This document shows positions 7,057-11,096 of a stretch of 11,096 nt of DNA, piece by piece. The DNA is taken from NCBI GenBank assembly GCA_943329165.2, contig CALQCV020000040.1, forward strand, positions 1 through 11,096, read 5' to 3'. Under the pieces are notes generated by a model. The model ran no database searches, was not told where the DNA came from, and was given only the letters and a program-made list of their open reading frames with translations. Position 1 is the first letter of the stretch. Each line of letters begins with the position of its first letter. The translations under genes were made by a program, and so were the position numbers. Source of the DNA: Candidatus Nitrotoga sp. CP45 (GTDB lineage Bacteria; Bacteroidota; Bacteroidia; Flavobacteriales; Flavobacteriaceae).

Positions 7057-9471
7057 ATGAAGCTTAAATTTTTACTAGTAAGTTTATTTTTTTTCTTTTC
7101 TTTTCTGCAAGCTCAAAACACAACACAAACGACATTCGGACCGGGAAGTATTTCGGGAAGAGTAATTGACAAAAATTCAAAACAACCTATTCCTTATGTA
7201 AATGTTAGTGTTAAACTTGAAGGAAAAATTATCACCGGAGGAATTACACAAGATAATGGAAGTTTTACAATTAAAAACCTTGAACTAAAAGACTATACCA
7301 TTGAATTTCAATTTATGGGATACAAAAAACAAACAGTTGCTATAAGTTTAATGTCCAATAAAAGTACTAATTTAAATACCATTTCACTCGAGGAAGATGT
7401 CGTTCAACTTGAAGGTGTTGAGATTGTCAAAGAAAAATCGACCTATGAACAAAAAATTGACAGAAAAATTATAAATGTTGGTAAAGATTTAATTTCTGCC
7501 GGAGCAACAGCTGGTGAAATATTAAACAACATTCCTTCAGTTAGTGTTGATGCGCAAACCAATGCCATTAGCTTACGAGGTAACGAAAATGTAAGAGTTT
7601 TAATTGACGGAAAACCGACAAACATTGACCCTGCACAATTACTTAAGCAAATTCCATCGGCCTCAATAAAACAAATTGAATTGATAACAAATCCTTCTGC
7701 AAAGTACAATCCAGAGGGAATGAGCGGCATTATAAATATTGTTTTATACAAAAATGCTAATCAGGGTTTTAATGGAAGTATTAATAACGGAGTAACATTT
7801 GCCAAAACGCCAAAAGTAAATTCGTCTTTTGACATGAATTACAAGATTGGAAAATTCAATTTCTATGGCAATTATGGATTCAACCACGGTTTGCAACAAA
7901 ACAATGGTTTTGTAAACAGCCACCAACCTAATGCTGAAAAAACTGTAGATTTTAATTTCGGAAATAAGAATATTTCTCATTTATATAAAATTGGCGTCGA
8001 TTATTATTTGAATGATTTTAATACATTGTCTGTTTACACCAATCAAAATCTATATTTATCAAGCGGAAACAGCACAACAACAGTTGATTATGAATCAATT
8101 GCGATTAACGATATTATTCAGACAAACAATAGTCATAACAAAAATCCTTCGGGAACTTACAATTTAGATTTTAAACATAAATTTAAAAAAGAAGGCGAAA
8201 ATATTGAGTTAGAAGCCAATTATAACCGAAACAAAGGTGGTGAAAACTCTCGTTTCATTACAATTTCTGATGCTAGTACTTCGTTTATTAATGACATTAA
8301 CAGCATCAATGATAATATTAAAATCAATATAGATTATACCAATCCGTTGCCAAAAGATGCCAAATTAGAAACTGGTTTAGAAACCCGAATAGAAGATACC
8401 AAAAATGATTTTGATATAAATCAAGATTTTAATTCGGATTTTCGTTACAAAAGAACAATTCATTCGGCTTATGCCACTTATGGAAAGCAATGGACAAAAT
8501 GGGGTTATCAGGTAGGTGCTCGTTTTGAAAATTATGCCGCTGATGCCACATTTAATTCGGTTGATAGTGAAGACAGCAACGGAAACGGAAATACTACAGA
8601 AATCATTACCGGTACTTTTAATGACAAGATAAATACAGTATATCCTAGCGGATATTTATCGTATAAACTTTCGGATAACAACTCTTTTAATTTTAACTAT
8701 TCGCGAAGAGTTGACAGACCAAGCATCGGACAGGTGAATCCAATCAGAGAATGGAGCACTCCAACGGTGACTTCAGTTGGAAATCCATATCTGAAACCAC
8801 AATTTACCAATTCTTTCGAATTAAATTACACTCGTAAAACCAAAATTGGTGCTATTTCAAGTGTAGTGTTTTACCGAATAATTAAACAAGAAATCACGCG
8901 TCTGGTAGAAGTTGATCCAAATGACAACAACAGAAATATTTTGTCATTCGCCAACTTCAAGGACAACAATTCTTATGGTGCTGAAATTTCGGCCAATTTG
9001 GATTTTGCCACATGGTGGAGCGCAAATATCGGAACTGATATCTATTTCAAAAAAATTAGAGGAACCGTAACTTCTCAATTCGTTGAAAAAGATGTTTCTA
9101 TTTTCAACGGAAGAATTAACAATACCTTCAAAGCTACTAAAAACTTACGCTTCCAACTTTTCGAGATGTATCGCGGTCAAGAACAAGGGCTACAGTTTTT
9201 GAAAAAAAGCATGTACAAAACAGATGTCGGAGCAAGCTATAATGTGCAGAAAGGAAAAGGAACCATCAGTGCAAGAGCAAGTGATGTTTTTAACACTATG
9301 AATTTTAGCTTTGACGGAACATTACCATACAAACAAGAAGGTGCATTTTTTTGGGAAAGCAGAAGCATTTATGTAGGATATAATTACCGTTTTGGTGGTG
9401 GAAAAAATACTGCATTACAAAGAAAACAACGTGACAAAAACGAAACCCAAAGTGGTGGTGGAATGATGTAA
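7057..9471 (+). CDS. TonB-dependent receptor / outer-membrane beta-barrel family protein
   Basis: 804 residues. Residues 1-20 (MKLKFLLVSLFFFFSFLQAQ) are a signal peptide. About 32-118 form a carboxypeptidase-like regulatory domain (ISGRVIDKNSKQPIPYVNVS, then GSFTIKNL and FMGYKKQTV). About 130-230 form a TonB plug-like domain (GATAGEILNNIPSVSVD, ISLRGNENVRVLIDGKPTNI, KYNPEGMSGIINIVL). Residues 235 to about 785 are a beta-barrel of the OMP_b-brl_3 type, including YSRRVDRPSIGQVNP and NPYLKPQFTNSFELNYTRK. The barrel ends at IYVGYNYRFGGGK, followed by a hydrophilic tail of about 20 residues ending SGGGMM. Substrate unknown; I see no recognisable TonB box. The start follows the terminator by 71 nt. 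A weak promoter-like pair (TTG 6997-6999, TCTACTTG 7022-7029) is the best I can find there. Its 3' end converges on fabH. Confidence 0.9.
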   Translation: MKLKFLLVSLFFFFSFLQAQNTTQTTFGPGSISGRVIDKNSKQPIPYVNVSVKLEGKIITGGITQDNGSFTIKNLELKDYTIEFQFMGYKKQTVAISLMSNKSTNLNTISLEEDVVQLEGVEIVKEKSTYEQKIDRKIINVGKDLISAGATAGEILNNIPSVSVDAQTNAISLRGNENVRVLIDGKPTNIDPAQLLKQIPSASIKQIELITNPSAKYNPEGMSGIINIVLYKNANQGFNGSINNGVTFAKTPKVNSSFDMNYKIGKFNFYGNYGFNHGLQQNNGFVNSHQPNAEKTVDFNFGNKNISHLYKIGVDYYLNDFNTLSVYTNQNLYLSSGNSTTTVDYESIAINDIIQTNNSHNKNPSGTYNLDFKHKFKKEGENIELEANYNRNKGGENSRFITISDASTSFINDINSINDNIKINIDYTNPLPKDAKLETGLETRIEDTKNDFDINQDFNSDFRYKRTIHSAYATYGKQWTKWGYQVGARFENYAADATFNSVDSEDSNGNGNTTEIITGTFNDKINTVYPSGYLSYKLSDNNSFNFNYSRRVDRPSIGQVNPIREWSTPTVTSVGNPYLKPQFTNSFELNYTRKTKIGAISSVVFYRIIKQEITRLVEVDPNDNNRNILSFANFKDNNSYGAEISANLDFATWWSANIGTDIYFKKIRGTVTSQFVEKDVSIFNGRINNTFKATKNLRFQLFEMYRGQEQGLQFLKKSMYKTDVGASYNVQKGKGTISARASDVFNTMNFSFDGTLPYKQEGAFFWESRSIYVGYNYRFGGGKNTALQRKQRDKNETQSGGGMM

Positions 9472-9496
9472 AATAAAAAAATAAATTTTATTTTAC
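9468..9496. terminator. candidate bidirectional terminator between convergent genes
   Basis: GTAAAATAAAA (9468-9478) and TTTTATTTTAC (9486-9496) are a perfect 11-bp inverted repeat with a 7-nt loop. It covers the whole 21-bp gap between the receptor gene and fabH and includes both stop codons (TAA at 9469-9471; minus-strand TAA at 9493-9495). Only one pair per stem is G-C, so the hairpin would be weak. The position suggests a shared terminator, but the A/T composition makes chance pairing plausible. Confidence 0.4.
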
Positions 9497-10497
9497 CACT
9501 TAATAATAGCACTTGCCCATGTAAATCCGCTACCAAAAGCAGCTAAGACAACGGTATCCCCTTTTTTAATCTTTCCTTGTTCCCAAGCTTCGGTCAAAGC
9601 AATCGGAATAGAAGCTGCTGTTGTATTTCCGTATTTTTGAATATTATTAAAAACCTTATCATCACTCAAACCAAATTTCTTTTGAATAAATTGTGAAATT
9701 CTCAAATTTGCCTGATGCGGAATCAACAAATCAATATCGGTCACCTCTAAATTATTGGCTAGCAATCCTTCGTTAATCACCTCGCTAAAACGAACCACAG
9801 CATGTTTGAAAACAAATTGACCATTCATATACGGAAAATAACTTTCATCATCCGGATTGTTTTCTGCTAAAATATCAGTTATCCATCTCCCTCCCATTCC
9901 CGGAGCTAAAACAGCTAATTCCTTTGCATGCTCTCCTTCTGAATGCAAATGTGTGGAAAGAATTCCGCTATCATCATCACTCCTGCTCAAAACCGCTGCT
10001 CCTGCTCCATCTCCAAAAATCACCGAAACTCCTCGCCCACGATCAGTCATATCCAATCCTAGGGACTGTACTTCGGAAGCAACTACTAAAATATTTTTAT
10101 ACATTCCGGTTTTGATGAATTGATCCGCAACAGAAAGTGCATATACAAAACCCGAACATTGATTCCGAATATCTAAAGCGCCAATGGTTTTAAAACCTAA
10201 TTCTTTTTGCAAAGCAACGCCTGGACCAGGAAAATAATAATCGGGAGAAATGGTTGCAAAAACTATAAAGTCAATGTCGTCATAGGATATCTCAGAACGT
10301 TCAATTGCAATTTTAGAAGCTTTTACTCCCATTGAGGTTGTCGTATCTTGACCACGTACAATGTGCCTTCTTTCCTTAATTCCTGTTCTTTCCTGAATCC
10401 ACTCATCATTTGTATCCATTATTTTGGATAGATCATCATTGGTAACTACGTTATCTGGAACATAAAATCCTAAACCTGATATTTTGGAATTAAACAT
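9493..10497 (-). CDS. fabH: 3-oxoacyl-ACP synthase III (ketoacyl-ACP synthase III family)
   Basis: 334 residues, cytoplasmic thiolase-fold condensing enzyme. Members of this family join an acyl-CoA primer to malonyl-ACP to start fatty-acid synthesis. The catalytic triad is visible: Cys114 in IRNQCSGFVYAL, His261 in LIPHQANLRI and Asn291 in YGNTTAASIPIAL. Other family marks are TNDEWIQERTGIKERR (29-44), FGDGAGAAVL (161-170) and a C-terminal FGSGFTWASAIIKW. Relative to E. coli FabH the Cys-to-His distance is about 15 residues longer, mostly in a segment around 198-226 (APGMGGRWITDI to YFPYMNGQ). The start ATG at 10497 gives the expected N-terminus (SKISGLGFYVPDNVVT). It lies 40 nt downstream of the ABC ATPase gene on the same strand and may be co-transcribed. 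No plsX, rpmF or acc genes are adjacent, so it may be the stand-alone paralogue rather than the housekeeping copy. Confidence 0.92.
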   Translation of the reverse strand: MFNSKISGLGFYVPDNVVTNDDLSKIMDTNDEWIQERTGIKERRHIVRGQDTTTSMGVKASKIAIERSEISYDDIDFIVFATISPDYYFPGPGVALQKELGFKTIGALDIRNQCSGFVYALSVADQFIKTGMYKNILVVASEVQSLGLDMTDRGRGVSVIFGDGAGAAVLSRSDDDSGILSTHLHSEGEHAKELAVLAPGMGGRWITDILAENNPDDESYFPYMNGQFVFKHAVVRFSEVINEGLLANNLEVTDIDLLIPHQANLRISQFIQKKFGLSDDKVFNNIQKYGNTTAASIPIALTEAWEQGKIKKGDTVVLAAFGSGFTWASAIIKW

Positions 10498-10537
10498 AAT
10501 CTTAATTTAATTGTTAAAAAACGTAATGCTAAATTAA

Positions 10538-11096
10538 TCAATTTTGAGGCTTCTTTTTCAAGTAAATTTCACTGCCTATCGAAACTTCAATCTCGCTTTC
10601 TAAAAATATCTTTTCGCTATTATTAAAGGTTTCTATCAGATAATGATTTCCCAGAAAATAAGTGTTGATTACGACAACTTTAAGTTTTGATTTTTCAACT
10701 ATCATCAATTGACTTGGATAGATAAACTCCGTTTTTCCGTCGATTTCTACTTCATTAACATCACCAAAAAGTGAAGCAATGTATTTGTTTTTTGGATTAT
10801 TGTAAATGTGTTTTGGATTTCCTTCTTCGATGATTTCTCCTTCTTTTAAAACCAAAACCTCATCAGCAAAAGAAAGCACATCTGAACTGTCATGAGTAGC
10901 AAAAATAGTGGTGATTTGTTTTTCTTTCAGATAGCCAAAGAGTTTTCGCCGCAGACTGTTTTTTCTAAAATTATCGATGTGGCTAAATGGTTCATCTAAC
11001 AATAAAACTTTGGGCTCGAGTGCTAACACTCGCGCTAAAGCGACGCGTTGCATTTGTCCACCGCTCAAATTTTTTGCTTTTATAGTAGCATAACCC
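10538..11096 (-). CDS. ABC transporter ATP-binding protein, C-terminal part (5' end outside window)
   Basis: The frame enters from the right edge and stops with TGA at 10538-10540, leaving 185 visible residues. It contains the ABC signature LSGGQMQRVALARVLAL, Walker B LLLDEP, a D-loop-like SHID, and the H-loop ATHD. The Walker A motif and Q-loop lie beyond the edge. After the nucleotide-binding domain (EEGNPKHIYNNPKNKYIASLFG) a segment of about 75 residues resembles a TOBE substrate-regulatory domain (IYPSQLMI, VVVINTYFLGNHYLIE, SIGSEIYLKKK). This layout is typical of importer ATPases of the FbpC/PotA/CysA group (iron, polyamine, sulfate); I cannot choose the substrate. The ATPase would act on the cytoplasmic face of the inner membrane with permease and binding protein not seen here. 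The TTG inside LSGGQ is an internal Leu codon, not a start. Confidence 0.9.
   Translation of the reverse strand, partial: GYATIKAKNLSGGQMQRVALARVLALEPKVLLLDEPFSHIDNFRKNSLRRKLFGYLKEKQITTIFATHDSSDVLSFADEVLVLKEGEIIEEGNPKHIYNNPKNKYIASLFGDVNEVEIDGKTEFIYPSQLMIVEKSKLKVVVINTYFLGNHYLIETFNNSEKIFLESEIEVSIGSEIYLKKKPQN

Noticed and set aside
7443..7980. two antisense open frames (102 and 78 codons) in the receptor gene
   Set aside because: Both oppose the well-supported plug and barrel region and show no domain, promoter or start signal.
9857..10123. 88- and 63-codon + strand open frames inside fabH
   Set aside because: They overlap each other and oppose a KAS III gene with an intact catalytic triad, so they are shadows.
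11066..11068. TTG at 11068 as the start of a short ABC ATPase
   Set aside because: It is the Leu codon of the LSGGQ signature; the frame continues upstream to the window edge without a stop, so the gene is simply cut by the window.

Overview
The window looks like chromosomal DNA from a member of the Flavobacteriaceae (Bacteroidota), probably Flavobacterium or a close relative. The DNA is AT-rich. Starts lack clear Shine-Dalgarno sequences and are preceded by A-rich leaders, and there is a TAnnTTTG-type promoter element. The gene content is also typical: an outer-membrane receptor with an N-terminal carboxypeptidase-like regulatory domain, and a very large surface protein with a type B sorting domain for the type IX secretion system (T9SS).

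Layout from left to right: (1) the last 99 codons of a TonB-dependent-receptor-like barrel on the + strand, ending at 300; (2) argS (arginyl-tRNA synthetase) on the - strand, converging on it with only 3 nt between the two stop codons; (3) a 210-bp divergent intergenic region with promoter-like elements and short direct repeats; (4) a + strand gene for a secreted multidomain surface protein of 1537 residues; (5) a strong intrinsic terminator; (6) a + strand TonB-dependent / outer-membrane beta-barrel family receptor of 804 residues; (7) a short inverted repeat shared by the convergent 3' ends; (8) on the - strand, a fabH-type ketoacyl-ACP synthase III, preceded by the 3' part of an ABC transporter ATPase gene that runs off the right edge.

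The most distinctive element is the large surface protein. It has a signal peptide, a choice-of-anchor L type N-terminal domain, an Ig-like domain, two modules of one repeat type, nine tandem modules of about 72 residues that each keep two cysteines, one more module of the first type, further Ig/SprB-like modules, and a C-terminal T9SS type B (CHU_C) sorting domain. It is probably exported across the outer membrane and displayed on the cell surface as an adhesin-like filament. The neighbouring barrel protein is also envelope-located, but a terminator separates the two genes and no PorP/SprF-type partner is visible.

The other genes are housekeeping (argS, fabH) or transport (ABC ATPase, receptors), with no obvious functional link to the adhesin. 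I see no rRNA, tRNA, CRISPR array, transposase or phage gene. No gene-free stretch exceeds 300 bp. I did not find convincing evidence of a wholly new multi-gene system; the repeat architecture of the adhesin is the part most worth following up.
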